Assembly (NCBI GenBank): GCA_965262305.1
Contig: CBDHEY010000002.1
Span: forward strand, 558,001 to 622,000
Direction of reading: 5' to 3'
Origin: CBDHEY01 sp965262305
GTDB lineage: Bacteria; Pseudomonadota; Gammaproteobacteria; Pseudomonadales; Cellvibrionaceae
Length of the DNA: 64,000 bases
This document shows positions 50,129 to 58,939 of this stretch, piece after piece. The notes under the pieces are model-generated. The model was not told where the DNA came from. It made no database searches and worked only from the letters and a program-made list of their open reading frames with translations. The translations under genes were made by a program, and so were the position numbers. Positions within the stretch are counted from its first letter, which is position 1, and every line of letters starts with the position of its first letter.

Positions 50129-51295
50129 CTAATTAACGATCGATTCTTTTGCTAACTGTTTCGTTGCCAATAGCGCAATACTCAGCGCAAACAGCAAAGA
50201 AACAAACGAGCTGATTAGAAACATAGTTAATGAAATTGTTTCACCGCTTAATATCTCCATCAACAGCACTTGAGGTCCTAGTATTGGTATTAACATTTGA
50301 TCAATGGTAGGGTCGGCTGAATTAAAAATTAAATAGAATCCTGGTATCATCGGCATTAACATTACCAAACTGTTATAAGTTTGCGCATCTTTAAACGATC
50401 TTGAAACCAGTGAAACAAATAACTGCATTGCGGTTGCTAAAAACATAACTGGAATTAATACAGATACAATTACGATGTAATCTATCAAGCTTAGATCAAC
50501 TCGCAACCCAAGCTTTGATAACGGCGCGACAAAAAGCACAAAAAATTGAAGCGCCACGCCGAGTAAAACAATAGCCAAAGTTACGGTAAAAGATGCTAAC
50601 CATTTACCGTAGAACAAGGTGCTATAACTAATTGGATTAATCAGAAGAGGTTCTAATGTACGACGTTCCTTTTCGCCAGCTGCCATGTCCACAGACATTC
50701 CAATTCCCGACACAAACGCCAATAATAATATAATTAAAGGTAACCCGCTTAGCAATTTTGCGGCGACCTGTTCCGGATTTGCAAGATTAATATCGTTTAT
50801 CTTTATTGGAGACATGACTTCTGGTGATACCTGTCTTATCAAAAGCCTCAAGGCTCCGACTTTCGATGACCATTGTGATATATGGTGCTTTAGTGCCGCT
50901 AACTGAATTTGGGACTTTGTTTCGGAATGGTCAGAGTAAATATTTAACTCGGATGGGCGGGAGTTCCTAAAAGTTTCAGAAAAATTTTCGGGAATTTCTA
51001 ATACCAAGAAAAATTTTTTTCTTTGAATTATTTCTACGGGTTCACCGTTTATGGCTACAACGCTTAGTCCTTGCTCTTCTAATGATTTTATTAAAGGCAT
51101 AGCGCGTTCTTGTCCTTTTACTGCTATTTCAAAACCTCTACTTTGTCCCTCCATAACAACAATGAATTGAAGAGACGCAAACATCATAATTGAAAAGAGT
51201 ACGGGCATGAAAAAAGCGGTCAACAAGGACTTAGCATCTCGTCTTGCATCCAATATTTCCTTATTAAAAACAGTAATCAACTGATGTAAGGACAC
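50129..51295 (-). CDS. NatB-like ABC transporter permease
   Basis: 388 residues. One N-terminal helix, a periplasmic domain (about 45-180) and five C-terminal helices with the signature KERRTLEPLLINPI found in NatB/ABC-2 type permeases. It should form an exporter with the ATPase gene upstream (3 nt apart); Na+ or peptide export is suggested by family only. Confidence 0.85.
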   Translation of the reverse strand: MSLHQLITVFNKEILDARRDAKSLLTAFFMPVLFSIMMFASLQFIVVMEGQSRGFEIAVKGQERAMPLIKSLEEQGLSVVAINGEPVEIIQRKKFFLVLEIPENFSETFRNSRPSELNIYSDHSETKSQIQLAALKHHISQWSSKVGALRLLIRQVSPEVMSPIKINDINLANPEQVAAKLLSGLPLIILLLAFVSGIGMSVDMAAGEKERRTLEPLLINPISYSTLFYGKWLASFTVTLAIVLLGVALQFFVLFVAPLSKLGLRVDLSLIDYIVIVSVLIPVMFLATAMQLFVSLVSRSFKDAQTYNSLVMLMPMIPGFYLIFNSADPTIDQMLIPILGPQVLLMEILSGETISLTMFLISSFVSLLFALSIALLATKQLAKESIVN

Positions 51296-51297
51296 TG

Positions 51298-52029
51298 CTA
51301 GCCCACCTGTTCTTTTTTGTATGCAAAATGAATAAAAGCGTCTTCTAGGTTATTTTTTCCTGATGCTTTGATAACATTTTCTGTATCACCTTGGATAGCG
51401 ATTTCACCACTATTCATGATGGCTATTTCGTTACACAAGAATTTTACTTCATGCATTAAGTGGCTTGAAAAAATAATGCATTTGTTTTCATTTTTTAAAT
51501 CTTGAAGTAAGGTTCGTACAGCTTTTGTTGTAAGTACATCTAAACCATTTGTAGGCTCGTCTAGAAAAATATAATCTGGGTGATGAATCAATGCTCGAAC
51601 CAAGCTTACTTTCATGCGTTCTCCTTGCGAAAATCCATGAGCTTTTCGATCGAGAATATTATTCATATTTAATCTATCGGCAAAATCATGTAAACGCGTG
51701 TCGATAAGCGTGTCGCTCAAACCATGCAATCTAGCAAAATAGTGAATATTTTCTCGTGCGGTTAAGCGAGTATATAAACGACTCGCATCAGGCAAAACAC
51801 CAACCTTTTTTTGAATTGTTAAAAGGTTAGCTTCAATGTTTTTACCTTCGATTTCTATTCGACCTGAGCTGGCTTTGTAGAGACCATACATCATTCGAAG
51901 GGTTGTAGTCTTACCTGCACCATTAGGTCCGAGTAATCCAAAAATACTCCCTTTGACGGCTTCGAATGAAATTCCCTTAACGGCATTTATTTCACCAAAT
52001 GATTTAACGAGATCTACCACTTTAATCAT
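51298..52029 (-). CDS. NatA-like ABC transporter ATP-binding protein
   Basis: 243 residues. Walker A GLLGPNGAGKTT, signature FSQGERMKVSLVRAL, Walker B YIFLDEPTNGLD and switch His in IIFSSHLMHEV. The signature deviates from LSGGQ, as is common in NatA/CcmA-type subunits. It overlaps the hydrolase gene upstream by 8 nt, which ties the exporter and the hydrolase into one operon. Confidence 0.9.
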   Translation of the reverse strand: MIKVVDLVKSFGEINAVKGISFEAVKGSIFGLLGPNGAGKTTTLRMMYGLYKASSGRIEIEGKNIEANLLTIQKKVGVLPDASRLYTRLTARENIHYFARLHGLSDTLIDTRLHDFADRLNMNNILDRKAHGFSQGERMKVSLVRALIHHPDYIFLDEPTNGLDVLTTKAVRTLLQDLKNENKCIIFSSHLMHEVKFLCNEIAIMNSGEIAIQGDTENVIKASGKNNLEDAFIHFAYKKEQVG

Positions 52030-53560
52030 CGTCAGCGAACTCCTTTTCCAATTTCATTTTTGGGCCTGCACCATCAATAAAGAATGCTTGAGGTTGTATT
52101 TTTTCAAAACAAGACGTATCGAATTTTGCCAAGCTATTGTGCTTTATAAAGTGCTCTATCGCAGTTGGAATACAGGGTAACGAAGTGACTCCATGATGAG
52201 CGCCGGCGATAACATAATGTTCTGCGTGAGTAAGATTAGCGGTTATTTTGTTTGCCCAATAGGGGGGTGTCGCAGGGTCTAGATCACCGGATAAAATAAG
52301 AGCAGGAGTGGCGCTTTTGATGGGTTCATAAATAGATGGATCAAGATTAAATAGAGGAAAGAGTCCACAAATTTCTTGCATTTCGTATTTTTCATTAAAA
52401 TAGAACAAATGATCAACATTATTTTCCGCAAGTTTATTCTCAGATGTCTGGGTCAGTTTTCCTTCGGAACAAAGAACAGCTAATTGCATGCCTATGCTTA
52501 TATTTTCGTGTAGATTTTCTGATAGTTGATTGAATCCGAATAGTATTTCAAAATTTTGGTTTGCCGCTTGATGAATAGCGTAAGGAACAATAGGAAGTAG
52601 ATCTCTTACATAGAGTGCGGCTCTTAACCAAACAGAGATTGTAATCGCGTCAATGAATACTTCTTTCTTTTCTTGTGTTCGCGGATGGGTCAAATGATGC
52701 GTTTCTGGAGATCGTTTTAACTTTTCGACGAGTTCTTTCCATGAATTCCTTAAATTTGGAAAAGCTGCTTTACAGGGTTTTTGCTTATCACACAAATCAA
52801 AAATTTTTTGTAAAACCAAACTTGAGTCTTTTAATAGGTAATTTGGTATACTGTTTTCATAAGGCGCTACACCATCAAGTATCATTGCTTCGATAGAACT
52901 AGGGTATTTTCGGGAATATTCTAATGCGACTCGAGTACCATAAGACGCTCCCCAAAGCAGTATCTTTTTTAATCCAAGTTGTTTCCGAATCGTTTCTAAA
53001 TCATCAACTGCGTAGATCGTTGAATAAAATCTAAGATCAGCGTCGAATCCATCAATGCATAATTTCAATTCTCCAAGAAAGCGTTTATGTTGGAGTTGCG
53101 TGGACGAGGCTAACGCTCTCGTTTCTAATTCGCAGTTTAGTGGATTGGATAAGCCGGTGCCGCGTTGGTCAACAAATATCAAATCGCGATTTTGCAGGGT
53201 TTCGCGAAATATCCAGGTTAGTTCAGGCGCTAATTTTGTTGCAGATTGGCCAGGCCCTCCGGCAATGATAAAGAGTGGTGTGCTACTCTGACTTTTTAAA
53301 GCAGATATTTTGAGAATGTTTACCTCAATGTATCTAGTGTCAATAGTTCCAGGGTTTTCGGCTATATTAAGGCGATAGCAGTGTTTATTGTGTACACTTT
53401 GGAAGAGGCTCTTTTCACAAGTTACTTCTTTTAAGTTAGATACTTTTGGAATTTCTTCAGATGAGTTCGAGGCCGACGAAAAAAAAATCGATACGAAAAT
53501 AAAACAATATATTCGTACAATTAGATAGCTGTGATTTGTCTTGGTTGTTATTAAAATCAT
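52022..53560 (-). CDS. Secreted/anchored alpha/beta hydrolase, tripeptidyl aminopeptidase (S33/TAP)-like
   Basis: 512 residues with an N-terminal hydrophobic signal (about 12-30). The S33 fold is visible: IIAGGPGQSAT (oxyanion loop), FVDQRGTGLSNPLNC, nucleophile LWGASYGTRVALEY, Asp in LILSGDLDPATPP and His in VIAGAHHGV, with a C-terminal TAP-like domain. Substrate probably peptides; co-transcription with a NatAB-type exporter is unusual for this locus. Confidence 0.85.
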   Translation of the reverse strand: MILITTKTNHSYLIVRIYCFIFVSIFFSSASNSSEEIPKVSNLKEVTCEKSLFQSVHNKHCYRLNIAENPGTIDTRYIEVNILKISALKSQSSTPLFIIAGGPGQSATKLAPELTWIFRETLQNRDLIFVDQRGTGLSNPLNCELETRALASSTQLQHKRFLGELKLCIDGFDADLRFYSTIYAVDDLETIRKQLGLKKILLWGASYGTRVALEYSRKYPSSIEAMILDGVAPYENSIPNYLLKDSSLVLQKIFDLCDKQKPCKAAFPNLRNSWKELVEKLKRSPETHHLTHPRTQEKKEVFIDAITISVWLRAALYVRDLLPIVPYAIHQAANQNFEILFGFNQLSENLHENISIGMQLAVLCSEGKLTQTSENKLAENNVDHLFYFNEKYEMQEICGLFPLFNLDPSIYEPIKSATPALILSGDLDPATPPYWANKITANLTHAEHYVIAGAHHGVTSLPCIPTAIEHFIKHNSLAKFDTSCFEKIQPQAFFIDGAGPKMKLEKEFADDD

Positions 53561-53690
53561 AGTTTGATTTTAACTCAGTTTTTCATAAATGCAGGCTTTT
53601 ATCATTCTAAATTGTGCTTGCGTCGCCATTTGTAAATGATATGTGTATGATTCCAGAATTGCACAAAAGAAATAGAAAAGTAGTAGAAGT

Positions 53691-55577
53691 ATGACTAACT
53701 ATACCGCAGAAGATATTGAAGTATTGACGGGTCTGGATCCGGTTAAAAAACGTCCAGGGATGTATACCGATACATCACGCCCAAATCATTTAGCACAAGA
53801 AGTAATCGATAATAGTGTTGACGAAGCGATTGCTGGGCACGCAAAAAAAATAGAAGTTGTGTTACATAAAGACCAATCTATTACTGTTTCCGATGACGGT
53901 CGAGGCATGCCGGTTGATATCCATCCAGAGCAGGGGAAACCCGGGGTTGAAGTGATTCTTTCGACTCTGCATGCAGGTGGTAAATTTTCTTCTAAAAACT
54001 ATCAGTTTTCCGGTGGACTCCATGGTGTCGGGGTTTCTGTTGTAAACGCACTCTCGAAAATTTTGGAAGTGACAATCAAGAGAAATGGCGGCGTTCACCG
54101 AATTGGTTTTCAAAACGGGGAAAAAGCATCTGATTTAGAAGTAATAGATACTTGTGGTAAACGCAATACCGGAACCGCAGTTCGTTTTCTCCCAGATCCA
54201 ATGTACTTTGACTCTCCTAATTTTTCAGTACCCAGATTGAAACATGTCTTGCAGGCAAAGGCGGTTCTTTGTCCAGGTCTAGAAGTGGTTTTCAACGATG
54301 AAAAAGCGGAAGAAATCATTACTTGGTACTACGAAGATGGATTACAAGATTATATAAGCGCCGCGACTCAAGGGTGGGATACATGCCCAGAAAAACCATT
54401 TATCGGCAGTTTTGCTGGCGGCACCGAAGCGGTTGATTGGGCTTTACAATGGATGCCTGAAGGTGGTGAACTAATTCAAGAAAGCTATGTAAACTTAATT
54501 CCTACCGCGCAAGGTGGTACTCATGTAAATGGTTTACGCACTGGTTTATTAGAAGCAATGCGTGAATATTGTGAAATTCGAAATCTAATTCCTCGCGGAG
54601 TTAAACTTACGCCAGAAGATATCTGGGCAAACTGTTGTTATGTTCTTTCGTCCAAATTAGAAGATCCTCAATTCTCGGGCCAAACTAAAGAGCGACTCTC
54701 TTCCAGGGAAGCGGCTGCATTTGTTTCCGGCGTAGCCAAGGATGCATTTAGTTTGTGGTTGAATCAACATACTGAAGAAGGCGATAAGCTTGCTGATTTT
54801 TGCATTTCCAATGCGCAGAAACGAGTACGCTCTAGTAAAAAGGTTGCACGAAAGAAAATTACCCAGGGACCAGCACTTCCTGGGAAACTTGCAGATTGTT
54901 CAAGTGATGATCCAAGACAAAGCGAGCTTTTTTTGGTGGAAGGGGATTCTGCGGGTGGTTCGGCAAAACAAGCTCGTGATCGAGAAATTCAAGCCATAAT
55001 GCCGTTGCGGGGAAAGATACTAAACACTTGGGAAGTGGATAGTGCCGAGGTGTTAGGTTCGCAAGAAGTTCATGATATTTCTGTTGCATTGGGTATTGAT
55101 CCTGGCTCAGAAGATTTAGAAAGTTTGCGATATCACAAGGTATGCATTCTCGCGGATGCTGATTCCGATGGATTGCATATTGCCACTTTACTTTGTGCTC
55201 TGTTTGTACGACATTTTCCAGCGCTAGTGAAGAGCGGACACGTTTTTGTTGCTATGCCACCTTTATTTCGCATCGACGTTGGCCAAGAGGTTTATTATGC
55301 GTTAGATGAAAGCGAAAAGCAGGGCGTTCTTAACCGTATCGAAGCGGAAAAGAAAAAAGGCAAAGTAAACGTTCAACGCTTCAAAGGTTTGGGCGAGATG
55401 AATCCTCTACAATTGAGAGAAACCACCATGGCGGTTGATACCCGGCGATTGGTTCAATTGGTAATTGATCCTGGCGATGATACCCACCAAATTATGGATA
55501 TGCTACTAGCAAAAAAACGTTCGTCAGATCGAAAAAGCTGGTTAGAGGATAAAGGTGATTTGGCAGAAGTAGAGTGA
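53691..55577 (+). CDS. parE: DNA topoisomerase IV subunit B
   Basis: 628 residues. GHKL ATPase: VIDNSVDEA and DDGRGMPVDIH; switch-Lys region QTKERL; TOPRIM EGDSAGGSAKQARD and DADSDGLHI. The start ...LTGLDPVKKRPGMYTDT marks ParE rather than GyrB, and the length (GyrB is about 800 in this group) agrees. It decatenates daughter chromosomes with ParC, encoded elsewhere. Confidence 0.97.
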   Translation: MTNYTAEDIEVLTGLDPVKKRPGMYTDTSRPNHLAQEVIDNSVDEAIAGHAKKIEVVLHKDQSITVSDDGRGMPVDIHPEQGKPGVEVILSTLHAGGKFSSKNYQFSGGLHGVGVSVVNALSKILEVTIKRNGGVHRIGFQNGEKASDLEVIDTCGKRNTGTAVRFLPDPMYFDSPNFSVPRLKHVLQAKAVLCPGLEVVFNDEKAEEIITWYYEDGLQDYISAATQGWDTCPEKPFIGSFAGGTEAVDWALQWMPEGGELIQESYVNLIPTAQGGTHVNGLRTGLLEAMREYCEIRNLIPRGVKLTPEDIWANCCYVLSSKLEDPQFSGQTKERLSSREAAAFVSGVAKDAFSLWLNQHTEEGDKLADFCISNAQKRVRSSKKVARKKITQGPALPGKLADCSSDDPRQSELFLVEGDSAGGSAKQARDREIQAIMPLRGKILNTWEVDSAEVLGSQEVHDISVALGIDPGSEDLESLRYHKVCILADADSDGLHIATLLCALFVRHFPALVKSGHVFVAMPPLFRIDVGQEVYYALDESEKQGVLNRIEAEKKKGKVNVQRFKGLGEMNPLQLRETTMAVDTRRLVQLVIDPGDDTHQIMDMLLAKKRSSDRKSWLEDKGDLAEVE

Positions 55578-55607
55578 TTTAGATATTCTTTAACTATGTC
55601 TGTTTTT

Positions 55608-56486
55608 TTATTTGGTTTTATTAAACCAATCGCAGAGAAAATCGATACACTTTGCGAGTATCGGAGGCACATATTTTCGATTTGGATATAAAGAATAAAG
55701 AGTTAGCGTTGGCTTTTGTGTTTCTTTTAAAACTTCAATTAAGCTGCCATTTCTTAAACCCTCTTCAGCGACAAAGCTAGGTAGAAAGCCGATACCAAGC
55801 CCGCCTTCGATAGCATCGCGCATAAATATTGTACTATTTACTTTTAGATTTCCAGTAACCTTTATTCCTTCATTGATTGGCCATTCGTTTCCACCTTTAA
55901 AATAACTGTATACAAAACAATTGTGTTTGGATAAATCTTTGGGGGTAGAAATTTTAGAGTGAGATTCAAGATAATTTTTTGACGCGCACACGTGGTAAGA
56001 AAAGGATTTTAATGGTTTACCAATATAGTTTGAATCAAATGGCTGACTACTGGCTCTAAAACCAAGGTCAAATCCATGTTCTATTAAATCAAGGCTTTCG
56101 TCTCCTAGATGAATATCTAGTTCTACTTGCGGATAAGTTCGCATAAAGTCAGCAAACACTTTACCCAGATCGATTAATCCCAATGCCATAGGCGTATTGA
56201 CTCTGAGTGTACCTCGCAAATTATTTTGTTCTTGCTGTACGTAGGCGTCGGCATCATCAAGTTGAGAAATAATATCTCGACATCGAGCAAGATAGCCTCG
56301 ACCAACGGAAGTTAACTTTAAGCTACGAGTAGAGCGGTGGAACAGGCGCGCACCTATCTCATCTTCAAGTTTACTAATTTCTTTACTCACCATCGATGAA
56401 GTGGAGTTCACTTCGTCTGCAACGCCGGCAAAGCTCCCAATGTCTGAAAGCCGAATAAATAGTTTTATTGCTCTTAGTTTGTTCAT
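55608..56486 (-). CDS. LysR-family transcriptional regulator
   Basis: About 292 residues from the ATG at 56486 (a TTG start 27 nt upstream is in frame). N-terminal winged HTH with KLFIRLSDIGSFAGVADEVNSTSSMVSKEISKLEDEIGARLFHRSTRSLKLT, and a periplasmic-binding-like effector domain. It diverges from the GST gene, which it probably controls. Confidence 0.93.
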   Translation of the reverse strand: MNKLRAIKLFIRLSDIGSFAGVADEVNSTSSMVSKEISKLEDEIGARLFHRSTRSLKLTSVGRGYLARCRDIISQLDDADAYVQQEQNNLRGTLRVNTPMALGLIDLGKVFADFMRTYPQVELDIHLGDESLDLIEHGFDLGFRASSQPFDSNYIGKPLKSFSYHVCASKNYLESHSKISTPKDLSKHNCFVYSYFKGGNEWPINEGIKVTGNLKVNSTIFMRDAIEGGLGIGFLPSFVAEEGLRNGSLIEVLKETQKPTLTLYSLYPNRKYVPPILAKCIDFLCDWFNKTK

Positions 56487-56639
56487 TGGTACGAAGCGCC
56501 CTATAAATTCCAAAATGGAAATAGTGTATGTACATTGTATATGTTTTTTGAAATTAATGGAGTGGTCAAAATAAGCCCTGTCTCTAAGAGATGAAATTAA
56601 ATTCCATTCACTTGACTATTAATTTTTAAGGGTTTTTAT

Positions 56640-57242
56640 ATGTATACGCTTTACTTTAAGCCTCACGCATGTTCGCTGGCAACTCACACAATTCTTAATT
56701 TAATTGATCAGCCTGTTAACGCAATAAACAAAGACAAAGTACAAGACTTTAACCAGCTTAACCCGGTTAATGTTGTTCCAGTACTAAAAGATAGCGATAT
56801 CGTGGTAAAAGAAGGTGTCGCTGTTATCTTGTATCTACTTAATAAACATGAAAATAATTTACTAGCATCAGAAGGTGCATCAAGACAAGAAGCAATTGAG
56901 AATATGTTGTTTGCCAATGCCACGATGCATCCAGCCTATAGCCGTTTGTTTTTTCTTACGGGTGCAATCAGTAATAAAGACGTTAGACAAGAAGGTCTTA
57001 ATGCGGCTGCGGAAGAAATTACTCGTTTATGGCAAGTCGTTGAAGGGAGCTTAGGTGACAAGCTCTTCTTAGGGGGTGAACGTATGTCGCCCGCCGATAT
57101 TTTACTTGCCGTATATTCGCGCTGGGGTCAGTTTTTTCCAGTAAATATTATTATTGGTGAGAAGACTCGGAAGATGATTGATCTTGTAATGGCAGATGAG
57201 GCGTTTAAACGTGCAGTAGCTGAACAAGATAGGCTTGCTTAA
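56640..57242 (+). CDS. Glutathione S-transferase family protein
   Basis: 200 residues. N-terminal thioredoxin-like domain (YTLYFKPHACSLATHTILNL, and NPVNVVPVLKD with the cis-Pro, then KEGVAVILYLL) and an all-helical C-terminal domain with SPADILLAVYSRW. The Cys-Ser start (ACSLATH) fits beta-class-like bacterial GSTs. First gene of a four-gene cluster. Confidence 0.9.
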   Translation: MYTLYFKPHACSLATHTILNLIDQPVNAINKDKVQDFNQLNPVNVVPVLKDSDIVVKEGVAVILYLLNKHENNLLASEGASRQEAIENMLFANATMHPAYSRLFFLTGAISNKDVRQEGLNAAAEEITRLWQVVEGSLGDKLFLGGERMSPADILLAVYSRWGQFFPVNIIIGEKTRKMIDLVMADEAFKRAVAEQDRLA

Positions 57243-57245
57243 CAT

Positions 57246-57635
57246 ATGAATAATCGAGATTATACTGCTGTTACCGAAATAGCGTATCGCTATTTCGATG
57301 GGCTCCATAACGCAGACATCGATAATTTACGTCAGATCTTTCATCGAGATTGCTTTTTAAAGTCGCCAGGAATACGCAGGAGTCTAGAAGAGTGGTTCGA
57401 GTTGATTTCCAATCGGCCAGTTCCGAATCTGCGCGGCGATCCATTTAATTACCAGATTTTGGAAGTCCAGGTCTTCGGTGATCAAGCTATGTTGCGAGTT
57501 TATTGTCCTCTCTTGGGTTCAACTTTTATAGATTTTTTAGGTTTATTAAAAGAAAACGGTGATTGGTTGATTGTAAATAAGATGTACGCTGAAATCCCGA
57601 ACCTTGTCGGAGATATCATCAATGACAAAAATTAA
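57246..57635 (+). CDS. NTF2-like/SnoaL family protein
   Basis: 129 residues. YFDGLHNADIDNLRQIFHRDCFLKSP, FELISNRPVP and the end FLGLLKENGDWLIVNKMYAEI match the lumazine/NTF2-like proteins (nuclear transport factor 2 fold), which act as small enzymes or carriers. Follows the GST by 3 nt; overlaps the DsbA-like gene by 14 nt. Confidence 0.8.
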   Translation: MNNRDYTAVTEIAYRYFDGLHNADIDNLRQIFHRDCFLKSPGIRRSLEEWFELISNRPVPNLRGDPFNYQILEVQVFGDQAMLRVYCPLLGSTFIDFLGLLKENGDWLIVNKMYAEIPNLVGDIINDKN

Positions 57636-58281
57636 AATCGAAATGATTCATGATTTTGTATGCTCTTGGTGCGCGGTTGGCAAACATCACCTCAACGCGG
57701 CTCTGAAAGAGTTAGGAGGAAATATTGAAGTGGAATGGAGCTTTATACCTAAAGAACTTAATCCCTTGTTGGGGAAAGATGGAATTGGCATTCAGGAGTA
57801 TTTTACTCAATGTCAACAATGGAGCGAGGACAAATTTTGGGATTATCGCAAAGCACTTTTAGATGTCATAGAGAAAAACGGAGTGAATATTGATTTTCGA
57901 TTTCGTACGCATTATTACAACACGCAATTAGCGCATAGACTGTTGGCTGCAGCCGAAATTAAAGGTTGTCATTTTGATATACATGAATTGATTCTTAATG
58001 CATACCATGCTAGAGGTTATAATATTGGTGACGCCGATATATTGAAAACTGTATTGGAAAATGCCAATTTCGATACTGCTTTACTATTTGAATTGGCCGC
58101 CCCAGACAGTGAATTAATACAAAGTATTATTTCTGAAAAAGAAGAAAGAATTAAATCTTTCCCAATCACTTCTATCCCTGCGTTTATTTTTAATGATTCC
58201 GATTTTGTTTCTGGATCGAATTCTAAAGCTTATTTTATTAACCATTTTAAATCGAATTACTTAACAAAACTTTCCGCTTAG
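57622..58281 (+). CDS. DsbA-family (FrnE-like) oxidoreductase
   Basis: About 219 residues from the ATG at 57622. The redox motif is CSWC in MIHDFVCSWCAVGKHHL; the thioredoxin fold carries a helical insertion and ends with the cis-Pro region SIPAFIFND. No signal peptide, so a cytosolic FrnE/2-hydroxychromene isomerase-like protein. Its place after GST and NTF2-like genes suggests thiol detoxification or aromatic metabolism. Confidence 0.88.
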   Translation: MTKIKIEMIHDFVCSWCAVGKHHLNAALKELGGNIEVEWSFIPKELNPLLGKDGIGIQEYFTQCQQWSEDKFWDYRKALLDVIEKNGVNIDFRFRTHYYNTQLAHRLLAAAEIKGCHFDIHELILNAYHARGYNIGDADILKTVLENANFDTALLFELAAPDSELIQSIISEKEERIKSFPITSIPAFIFNDSDFVSGSNSKAYFINHFKSNYLTKLSA

Positions 58282-58295
58282 CGAAGGAGCAAATT

Positions 58296-58493
58296 ATGCC
58301 TTATATCAATATTCAAGTTACAGACGAAGGTGTCACCAAAAATCAAAAAAAGCAGCTCATTGAAGGTGCTACCAGATTAGTGGTCGATGTGTTAGAAAAG
58401 GATCCCGCTACCACTCATGTAGTGATTTCTGAAGTAAATACTGACAACTGGGGTGTGTACGGTAAACAAGTTACTGAGTTAAGAAGCAAATAA
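58296..58493 (+). CDS. 4-oxalocrotonate tautomerase-like protein
   Basis: 65 residues. The catalytic Pro1 follows Met in MPYINIQVTDEGVTKNQK, and the family core VVDVLEKDPATTHVVISEV is present. GAAGGAG precedes the ATG. It would convert enol-keto substrates; last gene of the cluster with GST, NTF2-like and DsbA-like genes. Confidence 0.88.
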   Translation: MPYINIQVTDEGVTKNQKKQLIEGATRLVVDVLEKDPATTHVVISEVNTDNWGVYGKQVTELRSK

Positions 58494-58647
58494 TTAACTA
58501 GTTTAGGAGCCTCTGATTAACCTCGGACAACTTCTGGCTACCTGACAATTCCAAGATCAAGAAAGCTCCTAGATGGCATGTCTAGACCTACTGAAAAGAG
58601 ATAGCGAGGGGCGCGGGATTGTCTGGACGTTTGTATACCCAAATGGA

Positions 58648-58693
58648 TTCAGATAAGTAGCGTAACGCAGGCGCAGTTACCTACTTGCCTGAA
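58648..58693. repeat. Long hairpin in the 58.5-58.9 kb gap
   Basis: TTCAG/CTGAA and AAGTAG-C-GTAAC/GTTAC-CTACTT pair around a 9-nt loop, giving about 16 bp with one bulge and a 2x2 internal loop. It resembles a REP or palindromic insertion unit. The rest of 58494-58939 shows no gene; its tail is an AT-rich promoter-like stretch. Confidence 0.5.
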
Positions 58694-58939
58694 CAATAAT
58701 TTAATTTAGATTAATCAATAAAAATAGGAAAATGTAATTTAAACGAGTCTACTGATAAACGCTTTGTTTGATTACCTGTTTGGCAAATAGCCACTAAATG
58801 TCACTTGTAAATTAAAGCCTTTTAAATGTATTTCTAAGTATTTTGCTTGTATTATCGAAAATAGTAAAAAATATATTTTTTGAATGGCTCTCACATACTA
58901 TATTCTCTTTATCCAAACAGTATATCTAAATAAGAAATT

